Assembly: GCA_030746455.1 (NCBI GenBank)
Contig: JASLMQ010000986.1
Coordinates: forward strand, 1 to 6,467
Direction: 5' to 3'
From: Candidatus Latescibacterota bacterium
GTDB lineage: Bacteria > Latescibacterota > UBA2968 > GCA-2709665
DNA length: 6,467 nucleotides
The notes beneath the pieces are model-generated. The model did no database searches, was not told where the DNA came from, and was given only the letters and a program-made list of their open reading frames with translations. This document shows, in pieces, positions 1 through 6,437 of this stretch (its first letter is position 1; each line of letters starts with the position of its first letter). The position numbers and the translations under genes are program-made.

Positions 1-1165
1 GGTGGCCGAGCGCTACGGCCTGTCGGCAGACCGTTGCTACGAGACGGCCGAGGAGCTGGCGGCGGGGCCGAAGATCGCCGAGGCGGTGATCAACGGGACG
101 ATGGACCACCAGCACGTGCCCACATCGCTTCCGCTGCTCGAGGCGGGCTATGACATCCTGCTGGAGAAGCCCTTCGCCACCAACGAGGACGAGATGTGGC
201 AGCTGGCCGACGCGTGTCAGGCGCTCGGAAGGAAGCTGATGGTCTGTCATGTGCTGCGCTACGCGCCCTTCTACGCGGCCGTGCGCCAGCGGGTCGCCGA
301 CGGGGCGATCGGGGAGATCATCAACCTCCAGACGGTCGAGCACGTCAGCTACCACCACATGAGCGTGGGATTCGTGCGGGGGAAGTGGAACCGCAAGGAC
401 CTATGCCACTCGTCGATGCTGATCGCCAAATGCTGCCACGATCTGGATCTGATCACCTGGATGAAGAGCGGCGTGGAACCGGCGGCTGTTTCGAGCTTCG
501 GTGGGATCATGCAGTTCCGACCCGAAAAGGCACCCGAAGGTGCGGGGACGCGATGCCTCGTGGACTGTGAGATCGAGCCCGATTGCCTGTACTCGGCGAA
601 GAAGCAGTACATCGACCATCCGGAGCGGTGGCGATTCTACGTCTGGGACACCCTGGAGCATATCGAGAACCCGACGATCGAGCAGAAGATCGAGTCGCTG
701 AAGGGGACCAATCCCTACGGGCGGTGCGCGTGGAAGTGCGACAACGACGTGGTGGACCACCAGTCTGTGGCCATCGAGTTCGCCGACGGCAGCACGGCAA
801 CGCACAACCTGGTGGGGGGAACCTCACGACCGTCGCGGAAGATCCATCTGATCGGGACCATCGGTGAGATCGAGGGGGTCTTCGAGGACAGCACGTTCGT
901 CGTGCGTCACATCGACCCCAGGCCCGGGCACGAGTACTCCGAGGAGGTCGTGGACCTGAAGGAGGGAGGCGACATGCACGGGGCCTTCGGCGGACACGGA
1001 GGGGGCGACCTGCGGCTGGCTGGCGACTTCGTGAGGCTGGTTCGAGACGAGCCCGTCTCGTTGGGTTGCACGCGCATCGAGGACTCGATCAACGGGCATC
1101 TGATCGGCTTCGCCGCCGACAGGGCGATGGAAGAGCGTCGGGTGGTCGATCTGGATCGCAGCTAA
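1..1165 (+). CDS. Gfo/Idh/MocA-family oxidoreductase with a cysteine cluster (5' truncated)
   Basis: Probable NAD(P)-dependent oxidoreductase acting on a sugar, sugar acid or inositol-like substrate in the cytoplasm. The reading frame is open from the window edge; the GTG at position 2 is most likely an internal Val codon, because the Gly-rich nucleotide-binding motif expected at the N-terminus is absent and must lie upstream. Residue numbers below count that Val as 1. The family signature Glu-Lys-Pro is at 55-57 (LLEKPFA), and the substrate-site helix AKCCHDLDL at 142-150 carries the expected His146. The C-terminal domain has a cysteine set (C185, C189, C195, C242, C246) around CLYSAKKQY and YGRCAWKCDNDVVDH. 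I know this pattern from a long (about 430-residue) branch of the family in Firmicutes and other phyla; the cysteines may bind a metal, which is not shown. It ends TAA, 18 bases before the next gene, so the two are probably co-transcribed. Family call is firm; substrate is unknown. Confidence 0.93.
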   Translation, partial: VAERYGLSADRCYETAEELAAGPKIAEAVINGTMDHQHVPTSLPLLEAGYDILLEKPFATNEDEMWQLADACQALGRKLMVCHVLRYAPFYAAVRQRVADGAIGEIINLQTVEHVSYHHMSVGFVRGKWNRKDLCHSSMLIAKCCHDLDLITWMKSGVEPAAVSSFGGIMQFRPEKAPEGAGTRCLVDCEIEPDCLYSAKKQYIDHPERWRFYVWDTLEHIENPTIEQKIESLKGTNPYGRCAWKCDNDVVDHQSVAIEFADGSTATHNLVGGTSRPSRKIHLIGTIGEIEGVFEDSTFVVRHIDPRPGHEYSEEVVDLKEGGDMHGAFGGHGGGDLRLAGDFVRLVRDEPVSLGCTRIEDSINGHLIGFAADRAMEERRVVDLDRS

Positions 1166-1172
1166 GGAAGGC

Positions 1173-1178
1173 GGGAGG
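1173..1178 (+). promoter_or_regulatory. Ribosome binding site deciding the GTG start of the second oxidoreductase
   Basis: GGGAGG lies 5 bases before the GTG at 1184. Translation from this GTG gives MSVRWGILGAGSVA, which places the Rossmann motif at the normal position close to the N-terminus, so the GTG start is preferred over later ATG codons. Confidence 0.7.
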
Positions 1179-1183
1179 CAAAA

Positions 1184-2155
1184 GTGAGCGTCAGATGGGG
1201 CATACTCGGGGCCGGCAGCGTGGCGCAGCGCAGAGTGATGCCGGCGATACAGGCGAATCCGCAGTCCGAGCTGGCAGCGCTGATGGTTCGGGATCTGGGC
1301 CGAGCCGAGGAACTAGCCGGCCAATTCGGGGCGGAACGATGGTACGACCAGGTGGAGCCGCTGCTGGATGACTCGGAGATCGACGCGGTCTATGTGTCGA
1401 GCCCGAACTACCTGCACCGAGACCACGTGCTGGGGGCCGCCCGCCGGGGCAAGCACGTGCTGTGCGAGAAGCCGATGGCTATGTCATCGGACGAGTGCCG
1501 GGAAATGATCGCCGCGTGCGACGAGGCGGGCGTACATCTGGAGCTCTGCTTCGTACTTCGCGGCTGGCCAATCTACCACGAGGTGAAGGCCATGCTGGAG
1601 GCAGGCCGGCTCGGTCAGATCGTGGAGATCCGCGCGCACCTTGCGAAGTGGACCCCCCGGAAGGAAGGGGAGTGGCGGCTGGATCCCGAGAAGGGAGGAG
1701 GGGGATCCATGGCGGATGTGGGGTCCCACTATCTGGACCTGTTCCGCTTCCTGCTGGGAGACCTCAGACGGATCGCGTGCCTGGGGTCATCGGCCGTATT
1801 CGGGTACCCTGTGGAGGAAACCGCCACCGCTCTGGTGGGATTCGAGTCGGGCGTCCACGGCGTGCTGGTGACGACCTATGCGGTGCCCTTTTCGGGTAAT
1901 GTGCTCGAGATCTACGGGACCGAAGGGACGCTGCTGCTGGGGAAGGAGCTGACGTTGGTGACCGAGGAAGGACAGGAGTCCCGGCCGGCGGAGTTCCCGG
2001 ACTACTACTCGGGTCTGCTGGCCCAGTTCTGCCGGTGTGTGACCGAGGGGGGAGAGGCCCTCGCGAGCGGGATGGACGGGCTGCGCAACCTGGAGGCCAT
2101 CGAGGGGGCGTACCGGTCGGCGCGCGAAGGGATGATCGTCGAGCTGCCCGCCTAG
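1184..2155 (+). CDS. Gfo/Idh/MocA-family oxidoreductase
   Basis: Cytoplasmic NAD(P)-dependent sugar or polyol dehydrogenase, complete at 323 residues, close to the usual 320-380. The Rossmann fold opens with WGILGAGSVA (residues 5-14), whose glycines bind the dinucleotide. The strand VYVSSPNYLH (69-78) is the typical second nucleotide-contacting loop. The catalytic Glu-Lys-Pro is intact at 95-97 (VLCEKPMAM). The substrate-site segment GGGSMADVGSHYLDL (172-186) supplies the expected Asp178 and His182. The C-terminal half has the family's alpha/beta sheet, including LEIYGTEGTLLL (241-252). GTG start with GGGAGG 5 bases upstream. It sits 18 bases after the cysteine-cluster oxidoreductase and 63 bases before a cupin gene, all on one strand, so it is probably the middle gene of an operon. 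Sequence does not reveal the substrate; scyllo-inositol, glucose-fructose and N-acetyl-sugar dehydrogenases share these motifs. Confidence 0.93.
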   Translation: MSVRWGILGAGSVAQRRVMPAIQANPQSELAALMVRDLGRAEELAGQFGAERWYDQVEPLLDDSEIDAVYVSSPNYLHRDHVLGAARRGKHVLCEKPMAMSSDECREMIAACDEAGVHLELCFVLRGWPIYHEVKAMLEAGRLGQIVEIRAHLAKWTPRKEGEWRLDPEKGGGGSMADVGSHYLDLFRFLLGDLRRIACLGSSAVFGYPVEETATALVGFESGVHGVLVTTYAVPFSGNVLEIYGTEGTLLLGKELTLVTEEGQESRPAEFPDYYSGLLAQFCRCVTEGGEALASGMDGLRNLEAIEGAYRSAREGMIVELPA

Positions 2156-2218
2156 CGGGGGCCTGACTCCTGTGGGGCTTCCGCGAACCGACTACCCTTA
2201 GGGAAGGAGCTCAAGGAC

Positions 2219-2578
2219 ATGGCGAGGGTCGTGCACAGCAGCGAGGTCCCTGCTGAGGTCTTATCGGACCTGGCCAGACGGCGGACCGTCACAGGCAGGA
2301 ACCTCATGGTGACCCGCTACGAAGTGGGGGCCGGGGCCGAATTCGAGGCCCACAGCCATCCTGAGGAACAAATGGGTTATGTCATTAGGGGACGCATCGA
2401 GTTCTTCATTGGCGCGGCGGAAGACCGCACGGTCTTCGAAGAGGGGACCTTCTTCCACTTCCCCTCGAACGAACGCCACCGATCGCGGGTACTCGAGGAC
2501 GCTATGGTGATCGACGTCTTTTCGCCTCCGCGTCCAGAATATGTCCCCGAGGCGATCGACGCAGCCGGCGGGGAGTAA
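2219..2578 (+). CDS. Small cupin-domain protein, KdgF-like
   Basis: Single-domain cupin of 119 residues. Cupin motif 1 is G39-x5-HSHPEEQMGYVIRG with metal ligands H45 and H47 and a Gln (Q51) where many cupins have Glu; motif 2 is FHFPSNERHRS with H87. Three His plus a Gln, together with the C-terminal DVFSPPRPEYV (99-109), resemble KdgF. KdgF proteins speed the opening of unsaturated uronate monomers released from pectin or alginate into the linear keto acid that enters the KDG pathway. The start is ATG with AAGGAG (2204-2209) 9 bases upstream. It follows two sugar oxidoreductases on the same strand by 63 bases with no obvious promoter between, so co-transcription is likely. Codon use looks slightly less GC-biased than its neighbours (a TTA Leu, an AGG Arg, ATT Ile), too little to argue for transfer. 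Cupin fold is certain; the KdgF activity is inference, since small cupins also include isomerases, dioxygenases and sugar-binding proteins. Confidence 0.85.
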   Translation: MARVVHSSEVPAEVLSDLARRRTVTGRNLMVTRYEVGAGAEFEAHSHPEEQMGYVIRGRIEFFIGAAEDRTVFEEGTFFHFPSNERHRSRVLEDAMVIDVFSPPRPEYVPEAIDAAGGE

Positions 2579-2612
2579 GCGGCTCTCCTGGGGCACACCG
2601 ACGGAAGGGACA

Positions 2613-3599
2613 TCAAAGCCCCCATCTGCGGCGGTACTTGTCCTCGCCTTCCATCGTGACCATCTGGTCGTAGACCTGCTGGAGCACGGCCAGGGCCGGG
2701 AGGGCGTCTTCGGCGTTGCAGCTCGGCTGCCTGTCCTTCCTGATCGCCTCCACGAACTCCCTGTCCTGCACCAGGACTCTGCTCTCCCACTCGCCCGAGT
2801 CTTCGTAGATCGTCTCGCCGTTGAGCATCACCGAGTTCCCGGCTATCGTGATCGTCCCTCGCTCGCAGACGAACACGTTCTCCTTGACGCCCTTCGGCGA
2901 GTTGTACGACAGGCCGATCGAGGCGATGGCCTCGTTGCTGTAGCGGATGAGCATGCTTACGTCCATCGAGGTGCCGGTTTTCGGGTGCAGGGGCGAGAGT
3001 TCCCCCCTCACCCGCCGTACGGGCGCTCCGATGACCCAGAGGGAGAAGTCGACCTGGTGACAGGCGTGGTGGAACAACACGTCGTCCACCCAGCTCCGCC
3101 TGTATCCCGTCCAGCCGACGTTCTCGTGGCGGAACCAGAACTGATGGTTCTGGTGCAGATGGACCGCTCCGGCCTCGCCGGAACCGATGTAGTCCTTCAG
3201 GAACCGGCCGTACCCGGCAAACCGCCGGCTGTGGGCGACCAGCACCTTGCGTCCGGTCTTCCGTGCGAGGCCGACCAGGCGTCTGCCCCCCTCGTGCGAC
3301 ATCGCCAGCGGAATCTCCACCAGGACGTCCTTCCCCGCTTCGAGGGCCCCGGCCGTCATCTCGTAGTGTAGCTCGCTGGGAGACGCGATCACCACGGCGT
3401 CCGTGTCCGCATCCGCAAGGGCATCCTCGTAGCTCGTGGTGACCTTCTCGAAGCCCATCTTCTTCCGGAACGCCTCGGCCGGATCGGCCCGACGGCCCAC
3501 AATCGTGTGCAGCGCCACGCCGTCGATCTGGGCTAGCGCCTGTGCGTGGTGTTCGGCGATTCCGCCATATCCCACCAGACAGATGTTGAGGGTATCCAT
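2613..3599 (-). CDS. Gfo/Idh/MocA-family oxidoreductase with EIP in place of EKP (LigC/PmdC-like branch)
   Basis: Complete 328-residue NAD(P)-dependent oxidoreductase. The Rossmann motif is NICLVGYGGIAEHHA (5-19). The usual catalytic Glu-Lys-Pro reads E95-I96-P97 (VLVEIPLAMS), so the lysine is missing. Downstream, AHSRRF (122-127) and RRSWVDDVLFHHACHQVD (167-184) resemble what I recall of the 4-carboxy-2-hydroxymuconate-6-semialdehyde dehydrogenases (LigC, PmdC) of protocatechuate 4,5-cleavage, which also carry EIP, HTRRF and a WHHAAHTVD-type segment. No aromatic-degradation gene lies nearby, so a different ring-shaped or hemiacetal substrate is quite possible. Start is ATG with GAGGAG (3605-3610 on the + axis) 5 bases upstream. 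It has its own promoter-like sequence in the 168-base gap from the permease gene, and it converges with the cupin gene at its 3' end. The family is firm, the LigC-like branch is moderately supported, and the exact reaction is unknown. Confidence 0.92.
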   Translation of the reverse strand: MDTLNICLVGYGGIAEHHAQALAQIDGVALHTIVGRRADPAEAFRKKMGFEKVTTSYEDALADADTDAVVIASPSELHYEMTAGALEAGKDVLVEIPLAMSHEGGRRLVGLARKTGRKVLVAHSRRFAGYGRFLKDYIGSGEAGAVHLHQNHQFWFRHENVGWTGYRRSWVDDVLFHHACHQVDFSLWVIGAPVRRVRGELSPLHPKTGTSMDVSMLIRYSNEAIASIGLSYNSPKGVKENVFVCERGTITIAGNSVMLNGETIYEDSGEWESRVLVQDREFVEAIRKDRQPSCNAEDALPALAVLQQVYDQMVTMEGEDKYRRRWGL

Positions 3600-3604
3600 C
3601 GGCT

Positions 3605-3610
3605 CTCCTC
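3605..3610 (-). promoter_or_regulatory. Ribosome binding site of the EIP-type oxidoreductase
   Basis: GAGGAG on the - strand, 5 bases before the ATG at 3599, the strongest Shine-Dalgarno match among the - strand genes. The same frame is open a little further upstream, but this site and the N-terminal Rossmann motif fix the start here. Confidence 0.7.
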
Positions 3611-3630
3611 GGTCCGCTTTTATGGGTCAA

Positions 3631-3639
3631 GGGGTGAGT
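3631..3639 (-). repeat. ACTCACCCC word, copy 1
   Basis: The - strand word ACTCACCCC (GGGGTGAGT on +) lies in the leader of the EIP-type oxidoreductase gene, about 31 bases before its start codon and downstream of the predicted promoter. The same word occurs in the two other non-coding gaps of the - strand half, in the same orientation. Possible operator or leader element; function not shown. Confidence 0.35.
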
Positions 3640-3672
3640 CTCGTTGCCATGTCGGGTCGAACGTGAGGAAGG

Positions 3673-3700
3673 AAGATAGGCGTTTGCGCGATCCTGTCAA
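3673..3700 (-). promoter_or_regulatory. Sigma70-like promoter for the EIP-type oxidoreductase
   Basis: On the - strand the -35 hexamer TTGACA (3695-3700) is a perfect consensus match. It is followed after 16 bases by TATCTT (3673-3678), which keeps the key T, A and final T of a -10 element. This predicts a start of transcription near 3665 and a leader of about 65 bases. It lies just after the permease gene, so the oxidoreductase can be transcribed alone. Confidence 0.6.
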
Positions 3701-3767
3701 GGCGGGCCGGTCGAGGGGATGGCCCTCCGAATGGCCGGGCGCGGCTTGACCGACCTGCGCTACGATC

Positions 3768-4667
3768 CTAGCTCCCGATGAGGACGAGCAAGACGGTAAT
3801 CGTGATGGGGCTCAACAGCGTGGAGTAGAGGATGATCGCGCCGACCAGATTCGGGCGCGAGCCGTGAGCGACCGCCAGGAGGAGGGAGCTGATTGCGGCG
3901 GGCAGGCAGGAGTAGAGGAGAAGAACATCGCGGACGATGCCTTCGGCGCCAAGCAAGACGGTGAGTCCGATCCCGAACGCGGGGCCTACGACAGACCTGG
4001 CCACGACTCCCGCGGCAAGGTGAGAAGCCCCCACGCCCCCCAGGCAGAGCGACGAGAGCTGTACCCCCAGGACGACGACGGCAACCTGGGGGCCTGCCTT
4101 GCCGACGAGGAGGGCGACCTCCACCAGCCAATCGGGCAATCCGATGTGGAGCAGGTTGAGGGACAGTGCGAGGAGCACCGCATAGATCAGGGGCAGCCGG
4201 AAGATGCTCACGAACGAACCGAGTGGGCTCTGGCGCCCGCCGGCGGCGAAGTAGACGCTGAAGGAGCTGTGGCTGATGTTGTTGAGAACCACCAGCAGGC
4301 TTGCGACGGGCAGGGCCTGATCGCCGAAGGCGAACAGGGCGATGGGGAGGCCGTAGCTGGCCGTGTTGACGCTCGAAAGCGTGAGCGTGATCGCGCTGGT
4401 GGTCGGTCGGTCCCATCCAAGCAGCCGGCCGACGAGCGACGCGCCGAGCCAGTGGACGAAAACGAGTCCGAAGGTCCAGACGGCGACCTGCAGGAAGGCC
4501 ACTCCGGAGAGGGGCGCCCGCACCAGCGAGGCGAACATCAGGATGGGGATGAGGATGTAGATGCAGACGTCGGAAAGGGAGCCGGGATCGCTTCCTCGGG
4601 TCCGTCCGAGAAGGTATCCCATGCCCATCAGGACGAAGAGGGGGAGGATGGCCTGAAAGAAGATCAT
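3768..4667 (-). CDS. AEC-family (auxin efflux carrier-type) permease
   Basis: Integral inner-membrane transporter of 299 residues, a normal length for the bacterial AEC family (about 300-320 residues, ten membrane helices). It is strongly hydrophobic from the first residues (MIFFQAILPLFVLMGMGYLL), with repeated helical stretches to the end. Family landmarks include Asn101 and YGLP (105-108) within SSVNTASYGLPIALF, a variant of the usual N-x-G-N-YGLP. GPQVAVVVLGVQLSS (192-206) matches the conserved second-half helix, and LPAAISSLLLAVAHG (255-269) with LLSPITITVLLVLIG (284-298) is the typical C-terminus. Characterised bacterial members move malate or malonate (MleP, MdcF), so a carboxylate or sugar-acid substrate is plausible. 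The start has only a weak Shine-Dalgarno (AAGG, 10 bases upstream). It follows the kinase gene by 72 bases on the same strand, so the two may be co-transcribed, with import coupled to phosphorylation (inference). Direction of transport and substrate are not readable. Confidence 0.88.
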   Translation of the reverse strand: MIFFQAILPLFVLMGMGYLLGRTRGSDPGSLSDVCIYILIPILMFASLVRAPLSGVAFLQVAVWTFGLVFVHWLGASLVGRLLGWDRPTTSAITLTLSSVNTASYGLPIALFAFGDQALPVASLLVVLNNISHSSFSVYFAAGGRQSPLGSFVSIFRLPLIYAVLLALSLNLLHIGLPDWLVEVALLVGKAGPQVAVVVLGVQLSSLCLGGVGASHLAAGVVARSVVGPAFGIGLTVLLGAEGIVRDVLLLYSCLPAAISSLLLAVAHGSRPNLVGAIILYSTLLSPITITVLLVLIGS

Positions 4668-4701
4668 GGGCGCGGGACCTTGGCTGAGTCCGGGATCGAT
4701 T

Positions 4702-4712
4702 GGGGTGAGTAG
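4702..4712 (-). repeat. ACTCACCCC word, copy 2 (extended CTACTCACCCC)
   Basis: CTACTCACCCC on the - strand lies in the 72-base gap between kinase and permease genes, about 34 bases before the permease start. The full 11 bases recur at 6440-6450; 9 of them recur at 3631-3639. The adjacent ATCGATTG (4695-4702) also recurs in the kinase upstream region (6354-6361). Confidence 0.35.
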
Positions 4713-4739
4713 AGAGGCACTAACACGGGTGCAGTAGGG

Positions 4740-6269
4740 TCAGGCCTGGCCGTGGCTTTGTGCCAGCGTGCGGTGCAGCGGGCGGAGGGTCGAATAGAGA
4801 TGGCGGAAGACCTCCTGATACCGGGTCTCGTACAGCTCGGCCATCTCGGGCACGGGATCGACGCGGGTCTGGTCGATGCGCAGCTGCGAGAGGGCCGAGG
4901 GTACGTCGGAATAGACGCCGGCCGCGAGCCCGCCCAGGACGGCCGCCCCCAGCGCGACCGCCTCGTCGACCTCGGCGACCGTGATGGTGCGGTTCTGTAC
5001 CGACGCCTTGATCCCCATCAGCAGGGCGTTGCGTGTGCCGCCGCCGATGGACACGATCCGGGTGGGCACCGTGTTCTCCAGATGGGGGACAAGGCCCTCG
5101 ATGAGGTAGCGGTACTCCAACGCCAGTCCCTCGAGGAGGGCCCGGAAGAGCCCGCCGCGAGAGACGTCAGGCGTCAGGCCGATGAAGGCGCCCCGCGAGA
5201 GGGGATCGTTGTGGGGCGGGTTCCCCAGGCGTAGATGGGGCAGGAAGCAGGCGCCCAGGCTTCCCGGAGGTACTTCCCCGGCCTCGGCGATCAGCTCTTC
5301 GTACTCCGCATCGCCCCCCAGCGCGTCGCGGAACCACTCGATGCTGGCGCCCGAGGTGTAGATCCCGCCCAGCACGTAATAGCGTCCCGGAACCACGTGC
5401 GCGCCCAGGCTGTATCCGTCGTGGATGATCCCGGTGTCGATCGGCAGGCTGTTCAGGGGAATGCACAGGGCCTCGGCGGTGCCCAGCGAATCCAGCAGCG
5501 TATCGGGCTCCGTGACCCCAACCGCAAGGGCGCCGCAGATGTGATCGTGTCCCCCCGCTGCGACCTGAGCGCTGGTGGGCAGTCCGGTCTCTGTTGCCAT
5601 TTCAGGCAGCACATTTCCCAGTGGCGTCCCGCTGGCGACCAGGGGCGCGAGGAGGGAAGAGGGAATGCCGGCCTCCGAGACCACGTCCTCCGCCCATTGA
5701 AGGCGATGGAGGTCCAGGGCGAGGGTGCGCGACGCGAGGGAGTGGTCGGTTGCCGGGGTGCCGCACAGGCGGTAGGCGATGTAGTCGGCGGCGTTGAGCC
5801 AGGCGGCCGTGCGAGCGAACGCGTCGGGCTCGTGCTCTTTGAGCCAGAGCATCTTGCACAGGCCGAAGATGGGCTTGACGGGAAGGCCCGTGAGGGCGTG
5901 GAATCGGTCGCTGCCGACCGTGCGCTCCAGGTGCTCCGCCTGCGACTCCGTGCGCTGATCGAACCACGCGATGGCATCGTACGTGGGCTCGCCGCGGGAA
6001 TCGATGGGCACCCCGGTTTCGCCCACGCTGGCCACCGCGACGCTCACGATGGCCTTGGGGTGCTGGAGTCTCCCGATCGCCCCGCGCAGGACCTGCACGA
6101 CGCCATCCCACAGCTCGTCGGGGCGGTAGTGTGCCCAGCCCGGCCTCGGCCGGTGGGTGGGGGTGCGAACGCTCGCCTGGGACACGATACGGCCGGTCGG
6201 GTCGAAGACCAGGGCCTTGGTGTTCGTCGTGCCGAAGTCGATGCCGGCGATGAGGGGAGTGTCGGCCAT
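4740..6269 (-). CDS. FGGY-family carbohydrate kinase
   Basis: ATP-dependent cytoplasmic kinase for a sugar, sugar acid or polyol, of the hexokinase/actin fold; 509 residues, normal for FGGY kinases (about 480-520). The N-terminal phosphate-binding loop is GIDFGTTNTKALVFD (9-23) with D11. AWFDQRT (101-107) lies at the substrate side, and the second domain begins near 240. GGHDHICGAL (239-248) holds the likely catalytic base D242; the GGHDH form is common in the fuculokinase/gluconokinase-like branches rather than in XylB (usually GGxDN). The adenosine-side motif is IVSIGGGTRNALLM (405-418), and a typical AVALGAAVLGGLAAGVY segment follows (437-453). The start is ATG with AGGGA 7 bases upstream. 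It is the first gene of the - strand group, followed by the AEC permease. The upstream gap holds overlapping promoter-like elements. Kinase family is certain; the sugar cannot be assigned from these motifs. Confidence 0.94.
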   Translation of the reverse strand: MADTPLIAGIDFGTTNTKALVFDPTGRIVSQASVRTPTHRPRPGWAHYRPDELWDGVVQVLRGAIGRLQHPKAIVSVAVASVGETGVPIDSRGEPTYDAIAWFDQRTESQAEHLERTVGSDRFHALTGLPVKPIFGLCKMLWLKEHEPDAFARTAAWLNAADYIAYRLCGTPATDHSLASRTLALDLHRLQWAEDVVSEAGIPSSLLAPLVASGTPLGNVLPEMATETGLPTSAQVAAGGHDHICGALAVGVTEPDTLLDSLGTAEALCIPLNSLPIDTGIIHDGYSLGAHVVPGRYYVLGGIYTSGASIEWFRDALGGDAEYEELIAEAGEVPPGSLGACFLPHLRLGNPPHNDPLSRGAFIGLTPDVSRGGLFRALLEGLALEYRYLIEGLVPHLENTVPTRIVSIGGGTRNALLMGIKASVQNRTITVAEVDEAVALGAAVLGGLAAGVYSDVPSALSQLRIDQTRVDPVPEMAELYETRYQEVFRHLYSTLRPLHRTLAQSHGQA

Positions 6270-6303
6270 GGCCTTGTCCCTGGAGGCGTCCCTTCGATTG
6301 CGG

Positions 6304-6330
6304 TTGACAGACCGGGCAATGGTATATACT
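6304..6330 (+). promoter_or_regulatory. Possible rightward (divergent) promoter
   Basis: TTGACA (6304-6309) is a perfect -35 match and TATACT (6325-6330) a five-of-six -10 match, but the gap is only 15 bases, shorter than the optimal 17. It would transcribe rightward, away from the kinase gene, out of the window. Confidence 0.4.
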
Positions 6331-6348
6331 CATGTCGGGCGAAGTCAA
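6323..6348 (-). promoter_or_regulatory. Possible promoter of the kinase-permease unit
   Basis: On the - strand TTGACT (6343-6348) is followed after 16 bases by TATACC, or after 14 by TATATA, within the AT-rich block 6323-6330. It points towards the kinase start at 6269, giving a leader of about 45-50 bases. Its -10 overlaps that of the opposite-strand promoter-like sequence, so only one may be used at a time. Confidence 0.45.
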
Positions 6349-6437
6349 GGCGAATCGATTGAGTACGCCGATGTGGGCGGCCAGCATGATTACCGTTAGC
6401 CCCCAACCCCAGGAACGACGGAAAACGGTAGAGTAGA

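Noticed and set aside
2..4. GTG at the window edge as the true start of the first gene
   Set aside because: The protein from here lacks the N-terminal Rossmann Gly motif that every complete family member has, and no ribosome binding site can be seen; the gene continues upstream of the window.
2579..2612. Terminator in the convergent gap between cupin and third oxidoreductase
   Set aside because: Only a 4-base GGAG/CTCC pairing is visible and there is no T-run on either strand. Any termination here must rely on something I cannot see.
2377..3630. Long - strand open frame (417 codons) overlapping the third oxidoreductase and running into the cupin gene
   Set aside because: It is a frame shadow: the encoded protein is Arg/Gly/Pro-rich with no family motif, while the 2613-3599 frame has a full set of oxidoreductase motifs and a strong ribosome binding site.
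3704..3758. Imperfect inverted repeat (GGCCGGTC with GACCGACC) after the permease gene, considered as a terminator
   Set aside because: The arms are more than 30 bases apart, contain a mismatch or G-U pair, and no T-run follows on the - strand. GC-rich DNA yields such matches by chance.
3864..4712. + strand open frame (282 codons) opposite the permease gene
   Set aside because: The product is extremely rich in Glu, Asp, Gly and Gln, the expected complement of a hydrophobic membrane protein gene read on the other strand. The AEC permease reading has clear motifs.
4716..4733. GCAC/GTGC hairpin in the gap between kinase and permease genes
   Set aside because: A 4-base stem with no following T-run is too weak to call a terminator.
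5235..6362. Long + strand open frame (375 codons) opposite the kinase gene
   Set aside because: Antisense shadow of a GC-rich gene; its low-complexity Arg/Gly/Ala composition matches no family, whereas the opposite strand encodes a complete FGGY kinase.
6371..6436. 21-codon + strand open frame downstream of the divergent promoter-like sequence
   Set aside because: It has no ribosome binding site, no recognisable composition and is within the length expected by chance.
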